DNA from: an uncultured Clostridium sp.
Lineage (GTDB): Bacteria; Bacillota_I; Bacilli_A; RF39; UBA660
Direction of reading: 5' to 3'
Assembly (NCBI GenBank): GCA_946414595.1
Contig: CAMKPE010000015.1
Coordinates: forward strand, 1 to 42,611
Length of the DNA stretch: 42,611 nt
The position numbers and the translations under genes were made by a program. Within the stretch, counting starts at the first letter, position 1, and each line of letters starts with the position of its first letter. The notes beneath the pieces are model-generated. The model saw nothing but the letters and a program-made list of their open reading frames with translations, searched no databases and was not told the origin of the DNA. This document shows, piece after piece, positions 31,573 through 38,677 of this stretch.

Positions 31573-32451
31573 CTATTTGCAATTTTTCTCTTGCCAAGCG
31601 TCTTTAAATGTTTTAATTGTTCCTTCAACTGGTTTTACAGTGAACAAAGACTTTTTAGAATATACTAATTCATAGTCACCACTAAAAGCAGTATTTTCAA
31701 ATATTCCATAATTATTCAATTCTTCTATATTACATATAGGAATTAATTTTGTATGATTATCTGTTGTTGATGTTTTAACATAAATTCGACCATCACCTTC
31801 AATATTTTGGTGTCCAGAAAATTTTAGTTTATTATCTGATATATTAAACTGATATTTTGTTCCATCATCATTCATTAAAGATGTAACAGTTGGCGTTACG
31901 TTGTTACCATCTATAACATAAAATTCAACAACATACTCTCCAAGCATATTGTATACCTTTATTGAAGCCCCAGATGTGAAACTATTAGATACACCAATCG
32001 TTAAAATGAAATAATCAATATGTAATAATCCTACTATTGTTTCAGATTTATCAGTGTATACTTTAATACCATTGATATATAGATCTTTTCCAGGTCCAGA
32101 TGAAGCATTTACAAGTTTTACCTCTTGTTTTTCACCATTGTAATAAATGTTATCTAAATTGTTTGTAACATCTTCATATTCAAACGCAATATCTTCGGGA
32201 TTTTCTTCTGGTTCATCAACATCTATTTCATTAGTATTTGTGTTTGTATTTGTATTAGTGTTTTCATTAGTATTAGTATTTGTATTATTTCCTTCTTTGC
32301 TGCCACCACTTAGTAATAGAAAGCAAATAACTCCCAATAAAATTACAATTATAACTATGCATATTATTAAAGGTGTGTTGTTCTTCTTAGGAGCATTGTT
32401 TAATTCAGTATTTGATTCATTTTTTAATTCATTATTTGTTTCTTCGTTCAT
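31573..32451 (-). CDS. Membrane-anchored extracellular protein, trio member 1
   Basis: 292 residues from ATG 32449-32451 (AAGGGG 8 bases upstream). The layout is a cytosolic Asn/Glu-rich N-terminus (about 25 residues), one membrane helix (PLIICIVIIVILLGVICFLL), a Thr-Asn linker (NTNTNTNEN), then an extracellular domain of about 200 residues. It shares architecture with the proteins at 33652-34338 and 34354-35109: YNGEKQEVKLV-like strand, CNIEEL and a C-terminal TFKDAWQEKNC. Two extracellular Cys (in PICNIEEL and at the end) could form a disulfide. Function unknown. Confidence 0.7.
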   Translation of the reverse strand: MNEETNNELKNESNTELNNAPKKNNTPLIICIVIIVILLGVICFLLLSGGSKEGNNTNTNTNENTNTNTNTNTNEIDVDEPEENPEDIAFEYEDVTNNLDNIYYNGEKQEVKLVNASSGPGKDLYINGIKVYTDKSETIVGLLHIDYFILTIGVSNSFTSGASIKVYNMLGEYVVEFYVIDGNNVTPTVTSLMNDDGTKYQFNISDNKLKFSGHQNIEGDGRIYVKTSTTDNHTKLIPICNIEELNNYGIFENTAFSGDYELVYSKKSLFTVKPVEGTIKTFKDAWQEKNCK

Positions 32452-32473
32452 TTTAATTCCCCTTATCATAATA

Positions 32474-32482
32474 ATTATAGCA
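32474..32482 (-). promoter_or_regulatory. Extended -10 promoter of trio member 1
   Basis: TGC-TATAAT (minus) about 20 bases before the ATG of the 292-residue gene. Confidence 0.5.
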
Positions 32483-32501
32483 TACCGTTATATAAATATA
32501 A

Positions 32502-32525
32502 CAAAAAAAGAGTATTTCTACTCTT
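32502..32525 (-). terminator. Terminator of rpsF-ssb-rpsR
   Basis: AGAGTA-GAAA-TACTCT then TTTTTTT on the minus strand; a GNRA loop and a good T-tract. The stop of rpsR touches its 5' edge. Confidence 0.8.
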
Positions 32526-32740
32526 TATTTAGCATATGGTAATAATGCAATCTGTCTTGCAATCTTTACTTGGCTAGCTACATGTCTTTGATGTTTAGCA
32601 CAGTTTCCTGTAACTCTTCTAGGTAAAATCTTACCTCTTTCATTAACGAATTTCTTTAATGTTTCAACATCTTTATAATCAACATCGTGTCCAGCACACA
32701 TATAACATACTTTTTTCTTTTTTCTATAAAATTCTGCCAT
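32525..32740 (-). CDS. rpsR: 30S ribosomal protein S18
   Basis: 71 residues, the usual length. S18 pairs with S6 on the 30S platform. The N-terminal KKVCYMC and the later [17 protein letters not shown] hold Cys-X2-Cys and Cys-X2-His, the pattern of the zinc-carrying ('C+') form of S18. Conserved SRPRVTG-like [10 protein letters not shown] is present. GGGAGATAAT precedes the ATG. Third gene of rpsF-ssb-rpsR. Confidence 0.97.
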   Translation of the reverse strand: MAEFYRKKKKVCYMCAGHDVDYKDVETLKKFVNERGKILPRRVTGNCAKHQRHVASQVKIARQIALLPYAK

Positions 32741-32757
32741 TTAAATTATCTCCCTTC

Positions 32758-33228
32758 TTAATAAAAAGGTAACTCATCTGGATCAATTTCAATATTTGAA
32801 CCTGCATCCCAAACACTTGCACCTTGACTTGATGCATCACTTGAGAAATCACTAGGAGAAACATCTGTATCTTCAAAATTTGCATTTGATGGTACATCTC
32901 CTTTTTTATCTAAGAATTGGATAGTATCTGCAACTACATAAGTTGACCATACTTGATTTCCATCTTTTCCAGTATAGCTATCTACTTGAAGTCTTCCTTC
33001 AACAGCTACTTGATTTCCCTTCTTTTGGAACTTAGTTATATTTTCTGCTTGTTTTCTCCAAGCTACAACACTTATAAAATCAGCTGTTTTACCATCTTGA
33101 TTTCCAGATGCAAATCCTCTATCTACTGCGATAGTGAATCTTGCACGAGCTACGCTCCCATTATTTGTATTAACATATTCACATGTTGGGTCTTTAGTTA
33201 GACGCCCTACTAAACAAACTTTATTCAT
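32758..33228 (-). CDS. ssb: Single-stranded DNA-binding protein
   Basis: 156 residues. OB fold (about 1-105) starts MNKVCLVGRLTKDPTCEYV, with FISVVAWRKQAENITKF and GNQVAVEGRLQVDSYTGKDG. A Ser/Asp-rich linker follows. The acidic tip reads DPDELPFY, where nearly all SSB proteins end in LPF; here one Tyr is added after the Phe. SSB coats single-stranded DNA and its tip recruits repair and replication proteins. Between rpsF (14 bases) and rpsR (17 bases). GAGGAAT before the ATG. Confidence 0.96.
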   Translation of the reverse strand: MNKVCLVGRLTKDPTCEYVNTNNGSVARARFTIAVDRGFASGNQDGKTADFISVVAWRKQAENITKFQKKGNQVAVEGRLQVDSYTGKDGNQVWSTYVVADTIQFLDKKGDVPSNANFEDTDVSPSDFSSDASSQGASVWDAGSNIEIDPDELPFY

Positions 33229-33242
33229 ATATTCCTCTTTTC

Positions 33243-33533
33243 TTACTCTTCTACTTTAACAACTAAGTGACGAATAATATTTTCATTAATTAAAGCTACA
33301 CGATCGAATTCTTTTACAGCTTCAGCATCTTTTTCTTCAATTAAGTAATAGAAATAATAACCTGTTTTATATTTGTTAATTTCATAAGCTAGTTCTCTTT
33401 GACCCCATTCTTTTTCTTCTAGAACAGTTGCCTTCATCTCATCTAACTTAGCTTTAACTGAATCGTTAACACTCTTTATTTGAGATTCTTCAAGATCAGG
33501 TTTAACTATAAATGTTAATTCATATTTGTTCAT
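33243..33533 (-). CDS. rpsF: 30S ribosomal protein S6
   Basis: 96 residues, the usual length. It starts MNKYELTFIVKPDLEE and has AVKEFDRVALINENIIRHLVVK; S6 is a ferredoxin-like fold that joins S18 on the 30S platform. A strong AAAAGGAGGTGTAAT site stands before the ATG. First gene of rpsF-ssb-rpsR. The leader contains a hairpin that may bind S6:S18 for autoregulation (inference). Confidence 0.97.
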   Translation of the reverse strand: MNKYELTFIVKPDLEESQIKSVNDSVKAKLDEMKATVLEEKEWGQRELAYEINKYKTGYYFYYLIEEKDAEAVKEFDRVALINENIIRHLVVKVEE

Positions 33534-33560
33534 TATTACACCTCCTTTTGGACTTTGGCC

Positions 33561-33601
33561 ATATTACTGGCAAGGAGTATTAAAATACTCGTAAGTAATA
33601 T
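33561..33601 (-). promoter_or_regulatory. Possible S6:S18-type leader fold upstream of rpsF
   Basis: On the minus strand GAGTATT-TT-AATACTC is a perfect 7-bp hairpin. It is flanked by ATATTAC and GTAATAT, which could form an outer helix with an internal loop containing TTAC and CTTGCCA. The expected CCG trinucleotide of S6:S18 leaders is CCA here. If transcription starts about 33590, the outer helix would not be in the RNA. The identity is therefore weak. Confidence 0.3.
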
Positions 33602-33625
33602 AACAAAAAAGAAAGGATTTGTAAA
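33597..33625 (-). promoter_or_regulatory. Putative rpsF-ssb-rpsR promoter
   Basis: TTTACA (33620-33625), 17 bases, TATATT (33597-33602). It overlaps the terminator hairpin of the upstream gene. Confidence 0.5.
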
Positions 33626-33644
33626 GATTTTTTATCCTTTCTTT
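33607..33644 (-). terminator. Terminator of trio member 2
   Basis: AAAGAAAGGAT (33634-33644, minus) pairs with ATCCTTTCTTT (33608-33618), followed by TTTTG. An 11-bp stem with a 15-base loop. Confidence 0.85.
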
Positions 33645-33651
33645 TATATTT

Positions 33652-34338
33652 TTAACAATTATCTAAGATATCTTTTACTAAAACGTCAGATCCTTCAATC
33701 TTTTTAACATCAAGATCATCTTTTACTAATAAAGATACTTTATATTTTGATCCAACAATTGTGTCTTCACTAGCATCATGTGCTTTTAAATCTTCTTTGT
33801 TACAATACTTAACTTGAACATCATCATCAAGGTAAAGTATATTATCAATATATCTTCTTGTAGTTATTTCCATAACGTTTTCACCAAGAACAAATGATCT
33901 TATTGTCATATTCTCATAACCTACACTTGATAGTTCTGTTGTAAATCCATCTTCAAATCTATAGAAAGCAATTGAATATGAATCAGTTTTCTTAACAAGT
34001 ATTAAATAGTCACTTGTTTGATATGCTTCACTTATTTCATCATCACCATTTAAGTACATTACTTCAGCATTATTAACTCTTACAACTTTAAGTCCATCCT
34101 CTACTTCTGATATTTGAACATCAACTTTTTTATCTTTATAAAATACATTATTTAATTCTTGGGCTATATTTTTATAATTTGCTGGGCTAACTGGAGTATC
34201 ATCTGTAGTATCACCTGATGGTGTATCTTTTTTATCTTCTTCTTTTTTGCTGTTAGGTATTATTAATAATCCAACGAATATTAATGCTACTGCAGCTCCT
34301 ATAATTATAAATGCTTTATTGTTCTTTAATATATTCAT
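33652..34338 (-). CDS. Membrane-anchored extracellular protein, trio member 2
   Basis: 228 residues. A short basic start, then a membrane helix (AFIIIGAAVALIFVGLLI), a Lys/Asp/Ser/Thr linker and an extracellular domain of about 180 residues. It shares with its two relatives a strand VFYKDKKVDVQ near 75, a domain with YQTSDYLILVK, a CNKEDL motif, and the last residues VLVKDILDNC. Cys at CNKEDL and at the C-terminus are both outside, as in the other two. 15 bases after the gene at 34354-35109. A GAGGTGG site stands before the ATG. Function not known. Confidence 0.7.
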   Translation of the reverse strand: MNILKNNKAFIIIGAAVALIFVGLLIIPNSKKEEDKKDTPSGDTTDDTPVSPANYKNIAQELNNVFYKDKKVDVQISEVEDGLKVVRVNNAEVMYLNGDDEISEAYQTSDYLILVKKTDSYSIAFYRFEDGFTTELSSVGYENMTIRSFVLGENVMEITTRRYIDNILYLDDDVQVKYCNKEDLKAHDASEDTIVGSKYKVSLLVKDDLDVKKIEGSDVLVKDILDNC

Positions 34339-34353
34339 AATCCACCTCTGAAA

Positions 34354-35109
34354 TTAACAACTTCCCTTTAAATCTTTAACAGATTTAAAAGTTTCTTCAG
34401 GGGTGTCTATAATAAATGCTTTATCTTCGTCAGTATAAGAGATTCTAAATACTTCTTCTACTACCATACTTTCAGATAATTCTGACGAATTACATACATT
34501 TACTTCTTTTCCATTATTATTAACTACTTTTCCATTATGCATTGTGAAATAGAAATCTAACATATTTCCATTAACTACTAATTTTTCATATTTCATATTT
34601 GGAACTTCTATAGTTTGTTGCATTAAGAAATCTCCATTTAATTTATAAAAGAATGCATCCATTACTTTAGTAGCTTTATTTTGTTTTAGGAATACAATAC
34701 CATCTGCTATTTGATATGCTCCTATTAATTCTTCTTCAGATGTAACTATTACTGATGTTTTCTCATTAATAATTATTTCGTTTAATACATCTTCTGCATA
34801 CTTAAATTCAATCTTGGCCTTTTCATTATCTCCATATATAATTCCTGTAGTATGCTTACCAATGTCTTCAAATGAAGATTTTGTAGATTGATCATTATAT
34901 GGCACTCCATCAATTACATTATTTTCATTAGTATTATTTGAATTATTATTTGTACCGTTACTATTATTTCCTTTTTTATCATCACTCTTATTAAAAACAG
35001 TAAAATATAATACTGCAATTAAAAGTATTAATACTACTACTGCAACTGCAATTATAACTAAATTATTGTTCTTTTTAGAATTGTTTGTTTGTTGAACATT
35101 TCCATCCAT
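34354..35109 (-). CDS. Membrane-anchored extracellular protein, trio member 3
   Basis: 251 residues. An N-terminal Asn/Gln/Lys stretch, membrane helix (LVIIAVAVVVLILLIAVLYF), Asn/Ser linker (GTNNNSNNTNENN) and extracellular domain of about 180 residues. In common with its relatives: YGDNEKAKIEFK strand, YQIADGIVFLKQ, CNSSEL and a C-terminal FKSVKDLKGSC. First gene of the pair with 33652-34338. A TGT-TATAAT promoter and an AAAGTGAT site lie upstream. No enzyme motif seen; a sensor, adhesin or envelope role cannot be told apart. Confidence 0.7.
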   Translation of the reverse strand: MDGNVQQTNNSKKNNNLVIIAVAVVVLILLIAVLYFTVFNKSDDKKGNNSNGTNNNSNNTNENNVIDGVPYNDQSTKSSFEDIGKHTTGIIYGDNEKAKIEFKYAEDVLNEIIINEKTSVIVTSEEELIGAYQIADGIVFLKQNKATKVMDAFFYKLNGDFLMQQTIEVPNMKYEKLVVNGNMLDFYFTMHNGKVVNNNGKEVNVCNSSELSESMVVEEVFRISYTDEDKAFIIDTPEETFKSVKDLKGSC

Positions 35110-35136
35110 ATCACTTTAGCCTCACTCTCTATTATA

Positions 35137-35145
35137 ATTATAACA
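35137..35145 (-). promoter_or_regulatory. Extended -10 promoter of trio member 3
   Basis: TGT-TATAAT (minus) begins right after the T-tract of the prs terminator. Confidence 0.55.
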
Positions 35146-35170
35146 AAAAAAAGCTAGATTAACTAACTTT
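35143..35170 (-). terminator. Terminator of prs
   Basis: AAGTTAG (35163-35169, minus) pairs with CTAGCTT (35151-35157), with one G-U, followed by eight T. Confidence 0.75.
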
Positions 35171-35178
35171 TTTTACTA

Positions 35179-36252
35179 TTAATTTTTCTTATTTAGTAGT
35201 TCTATTATTTTTTCGTTACTATGAACTATCTTTCTAAGTGATTTTCCTTTATGAATGTAATCAATTATTTCAGCAATTCTCTTTGAACAATCTATTCTAT
35301 GTAACCATCTATATTTGCTATATTCTTCGGGTACATAAGTTAAGTTAGTAGTAAATAATTTATCGAATACTTTATTTTTATAAGCTTCTTCGAATACTTC
35401 TATTCCTTCAGAGAATAATGAGAATGTAGTTATAAAGAATATTTTCTTTGCACCTTTTTCTCTTAGTTTTTCTCCTACTTCTATCATAGAAGCTCCACTG
35501 GCTATCATATCATCTACTACAATAACATTTCTATCTTTAACATCAGCACCCATATAAGCATGTTCTACTATTGGATTCTTTCCATTAACTACTTTAGTTA
35601 AATCTCTTCTTTTATAGAACATTCCAACATCACAAGATAACATATCTGCATAATATCTAGCTCTTTCCATAGCTCCCATATCTGGGCTTATTACTAATAA
35701 GTTATCAAATATTTTTTCATTTTTAATTAATTCTTCCAATATTATATTTGTAGGATAAAAATTTTCAAATGGTATATTAGGTATTGCGTTTGCAACTTTT
35801 CTTTCATGACAATCAAATGTAATAATGTGATGAACTCCTAGACGTTCTAATTCTTGAAGAGCAATTGCACAGTCAAGTGACTCTCTTCCTTTTCTTTTAT
35901 CTTGTCTTGATTGATATAACAAAGGCATTATAACTGTTATTCTTTTAGCATATCCTCCAACAGCACTTATCGCTCTTTTAATATCTTGGAAATGCTCATC
36001 AGGTCCCATTGGAACTTTCATTCCGTGCATGTCATAAGTAATACTGTAATTACCTATGTCACTTAAGATAAATACATCTTTATCTCTTGCTGTTTCATCA
36101 ATTCCAATCTTTCCTTCACCATTATTAAATCTTGTCCTTATATGTTCCATCATATAAGACTTGTCTTGTTTGTTCATCTCTTGAAGAAATGCATCAACTT
36201 CTTTTCCAATTGTTTCAATGTTGTCCATTACTATTAATTTCAAATCATTCAT
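35179..36252 (-). CDS. prs: Ribose-phosphate pyrophosphokinase, divergent
   Basis: 357 residues, longer than the usual 310-320. PRPP synthetase makes PRPP from ribose 5-phosphate and ATP for nucleotide, His and Trp synthesis. Seen are the flexible loop RQDKRKGRESL (usual RQDRK), the segment VHHIITFDCHERKVANAI in the metal-binding region, MGAMERARYYAD, the PRPP loop VIVVDDMIASGASMIEVGEKL and TTFSLFSEG. An insertion-bearing N-terminus and an extra C-terminal helix (HKGKSLRKIVHSNEKI) account for the length. It lies 11 bases after the P-loop gene. Divergence suggests a lineage-specific form; TAGGTGG before the ATG. Confidence 0.88.
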   Translation of the reverse strand: MNDLKLIVMDNIETIGKEVDAFLQEMNKQDKSYMMEHIRTRFNNGEGKIGIDETARDKDVFILSDIGNYSITYDMHGMKVPMGPDEHFQDIKRAISAVGGYAKRITVIMPLLYQSRQDKRKGRESLDCAIALQELERLGVHHIITFDCHERKVANAIPNIPFENFYPTNIILEELIKNEKIFDNLLVISPDMGAMERARYYADMLSCDVGMFYKRRDLTKVVNGKNPIVEHAYMGADVKDRNVIVVDDMIASGASMIEVGEKLREKGAKKIFFITTFSLFSEGIEVFEEAYKNKVFDKLFTTNLTYVPEEYSKYRWLHRIDCSKRIAEIIDYIHKGKSLRKIVHSNEKIIELLNKKN

Positions 36253-36263
36253 AAAACCACCTA

Positions 36264-36809
36264 CTAATTATTTTCTATTATATATTTTTTTGCTTCCTCT
36301 AACACTTCATCTCTATTAAACGAAGTATCAAAGTATTTTATATTAAGTCTCTTACACTCTTCTTCTAAGTGTTTAGAGTACTCAATATTATCTATGGTCC
36401 ATTCTTTCAGCTGCTCATCACTTATGTGATTAGTCCAGTAATATTCTTTGTCGTATTTCCTAATGAGTTCTACTTCACTATCTACATCTATATGAGCATA
36501 TCCTAAAAATATTATTATTGTGTCACTTGTATCTATTGTTTCTAAATCCTTAGGATATATGAATGGCGTATCAAATAAATATTTTTCTTTTTGAAAATTT
36601 GTATCTGTTTTGTTATCCTGAATAATCTTATTAATAATGTTACATATAATTGGGGACACGTCTTCCCAATTATCATATTTTAAATTAAACGATTCACATA
36701 TACCTCGTTTTATCGAGTCCATTTTGTAATGTGTATATCCATATTCATTGAGCAAAAGCGAGAGTGTCGTCTTACCACTTCTAGCAGTACCTGCGATTAT
36801 TACATGCAT
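36264..36809 (-). CDS. P-loop NTPase, nucleoside/nucleotide kinase-like
   Basis: 181 residues. Walker A GTARSGKTTLSLLL near residue 7, a DTPFIYPKDLE segment with an acidic residue in the Walker B place, and IIIFLGYAHIDVDSEVELIRKYD. Similar to small AAA-type kinase families (adenylate kinase-related fold). The substrate is not clear. It sits between the amidotransferase and prs genes, which hints at nucleotide metabolism, but this rests on context. AAGGAG before the ATG. Confidence 0.72.
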   Translation of the reverse strand: MHVIIAGTARSGKTTLSLLLNEYGYTHYKMDSIKRGICESFNLKYDNWEDVSPIICNIINKIIQDNKTDTNFQKEKYLFDTPFIYPKDLETIDTSDTIIIFLGYAHIDVDSEVELIRKYDKEYYWTNHISDEQLKEWTIDNIEYSKHLEEECKRLNIKYFDTSFNRDEVLEEAKKYIIENN

Positions 36810-36830
36810 AGTAATTCTCCTTTATATTAA

Positions 36831-37517
36831 CTAATTCTTATTCTTCTTAGCTTCTCTAATAAAACTTTCAAACAGTTTATCGGATATTTCATCATCCAAA
36901 TCTTCTGGATGCCATTGCACTCCTATTTGATATGTTTTATTCTTTATTTCTATTGCTTCAACAATATTATCGTCACTTACTCCAACAACTTGGCAATACT
37001 CTGTTGGAACTGCATGAAATCTATGCCTACTATTAACCATAAATCTATCTATACCAATAATGTTATATAACTTACTACTTTTATCTAGTGTTACATAGTG
37101 AACATATTTTTCTTCGCTTAAATGATTAGATCCTTCTGGATTTGGATCATTCCATATTTCTTCTTTTTTATAATTAGACATTAACTGCATTCCTAAACAT
37201 ATTCCAAGAAGTGGTATATCTTTTTCTACAATATAATCTAAGATAAATCTTTCACATCTAAGAAATTTGAATCCTCCTGGCATTAATATACCATCGCAAA
37301 GATCTACTTGATTAAGTACCATTTCTTTTTCTTCGTCAGTTAATTCAACTTGATCTTCATATTTTGTATTTGTATATTCAATATCCTGTGGACATAAAAT
37401 GCATAACGGATTACCACCATGTTTAACGATACTTCTTCTTACTGTTTCATTAACAGCAATCTTTCCAGTACCACCAGGATACTCTACTCTTCCTAATATT
37501 CCTATTATTGGTTTCAC
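36831..37517 (-). CDS. Class I glutamine amidotransferase (gamma-glutamyl-GABA hydrolase family)
   Basis: 228 residues from GTG 37515-37517 (TAGGTGAT upstream; a GTG at 37524-37526 overlaps the site). The nucleophile Cys is in LLGICLGMQLMSNY, and the catalytic His and Glu in IGVQWHPEDLDDE. MPGGFKF forms the oxyanion region. This fits the peptidase C26/PuuD family, which cleaves gamma-glutamyl bonds of glutamine-derived compounds. It may deal with a gamma-glutamyl amine or supply ammonia; the acceptor is unknown. 21 bases ahead of the P-loop gene. Confidence 0.85.
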   Translation of the reverse strand: MKPIIGILGRVEYPGGTGKIAVNETVRRSIVKHGGNPLCILCPQDIEYTNTKYEDQVELTDEEKEMVLNQVDLCDGILMPGGFKFLRCERFILDYIVEKDIPLLGICLGMQLMSNYKKEEIWNDPNPEGSNHLSEEKYVHYVTLDKSSKLYNIIGIDRFMVNSRHRFHAVPTEYCQVVGVSDDNIVEAIEIKNKTYQIGVQWHPEDLDDEISDKLFESFIREAKKNKN

Positions 37518-37534
37518 TACTATCACCTAATTCA

Positions 37535-37542
37535 ATTATACA
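37535..37542 (-). promoter_or_regulatory. Weak -10 promoter of the amidotransferase gene
   Basis: TG-TATAAT (minus) follows directly after the ychF terminator, with TG touching the -10 box rather than one base off. No good -35 box. Confidence 0.35.
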
Positions 37543-37570
37543 ATAAAAGAGGTTTAAAAATAAACCTCTA
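37542..37570 (-). terminator. Terminator of ychF
   Basis: AGAGGTTT (37562-37569, minus) pairs with AAACCTCT (37548-37555), then TTTATTG. The ychF stop codon overlaps the 5' arm. Confidence 0.8.
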
Positions 37571-38665
37571 AACATTAAATCTAAAATAACAAATATCTCC
37601 ATCTTGCATAAGATAATCTTTACCTTCAAGACGAGTTTTACCTGCTTCTTTAACTTTTAATTCACTACCATATTTATCTAGATCTTCATAAGACATGATT
37701 TCTGCTTTAATAAATCCTTTTTCAAAGTCAGTATGAATTATTCCAGCACATTCTTTAGCATTCATTCCTTTTTTGAATGTCCATGCTCTTACTTCATCTG
37801 GTCCTCCAGTAAAATATGTAGCTAGTCCTAATAAATCATAAGTTGCCTTAATTAATTGATCAAGACCACTTTCTTCTATACCTACAGACTCTAACATTTC
37901 TTTTTTGTCTTCATCTGATAAGTCACTTAAATCTGCTTCCATTTTAGCACATGCTTTAACTACTTTAGCACCTTCAGCCTCAGCATATTCTCTAACCTTT
38001 TTAACATAATCATTATCTATAGTTAATTCATCTTCTTTAACATTAGCCATATAAATGATTGGTTTCATAGTTAAAAGGTTGAAGCTTTTGAAATAAATCT
38101 TTTCATCTTTAGTAAACTCTACTCTTCTTAAAGCAGTTCCTTTTTCTAAAGCTTCTTTAGCTTTCTTTAATATTTCATATTCTTCTAAAGCTTCTTTATC
38201 TCTGTTAGTTTCTGCTTTCTTTTTAATCTTATCTATTCTAGAGTTAACTATTTCTAAGTCAGATAAAGTTAATTCAAGATTAATTACTTCTATATCGTTA
38301 ACAGGATCAATCTTGCTATCAACATGGATGATGTTATTATCATCAAAGCATCTTACAACTTCTACAATTGCATCTACTTCTCTTATATGTGATAAGAATT
38401 TGTTTCCAAGTCCTTCACCTTCACTGGCACCTTTAACAAGTCCAGCAATATCAGTAAATTCGTATGCAGTTGGAGTTGTTTTAGCTGGTTTATAAATCTC
38501 TGTTAATCTATCTAATCTATAATCATTTACTATAACTACACCTACATTAGGTTCAATAGTAGCAAAAGGATAATTAGCTGCTAAAATATTTTGTTTTGTA
38601 ATTGCATTAAACAAAGTAGATTTACCAACATTTGGAAGTCCTACTATTCCTGCCTTTAAACTCAT
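37568..38665 (-). CDS. ychF: Ribosome-associated GTPase/ATPase YchF
   Basis: 365 residues, the usual length. YchF binds ribosomes and prefers ATP over GTP. Walker A GLPNVGKSTLFNAIT near 8, FATIEPNVGVV, DIAGLVKGASEGEGLGNKFL (G3), and a C-terminal TGS-like domain with FTGGPDEVRAWTFKKGM, IHTDFEKGFIKAE and LMQDGDICYFRFNV. GGGGGAATT before the ATG. It follows the AbgT gene by 12 bases. Bacillus ychF (yyaF) also lies between parAB and rpsF, so the order is conserved. Confidence 0.97.
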   Translation of the reverse strand: MSLKAGIVGLPNVGKSTLFNAITKQNILAANYPFATIEPNVGVVIVNDYRLDRLTEIYKPAKTTPTAYEFTDIAGLVKGASEGEGLGNKFLSHIREVDAIVEVVRCFDDNNIIHVDSKIDPVNDIEVINLELTLSDLEIVNSRIDKIKKKAETNRDKEALEEYEILKKAKEALEKGTALRRVEFTKDEKIYFKSFNLLTMKPIIYMANVKEDELTIDNDYVKKVREYAEAEGAKVVKACAKMEADLSDLSDEDKKEMLESVGIEESGLDQLIKATYDLLGLATYFTGGPDEVRAWTFKKGMNAKECAGIIHTDFEKGFIKAEIMSYEDLDKYGSELKVKEAGKTRLEGKDYLMQDGDICYFRFNV

Positions 38666-38677
38666 TTTAATTCCCCC

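Noticed and set aside
32210..32290. Short tandem repeat resembling a CRISPR or satellite
   Set aside because: It is in frame and encodes the Asn-Thr linker of a membrane protein; there are no spacers of fixed length.
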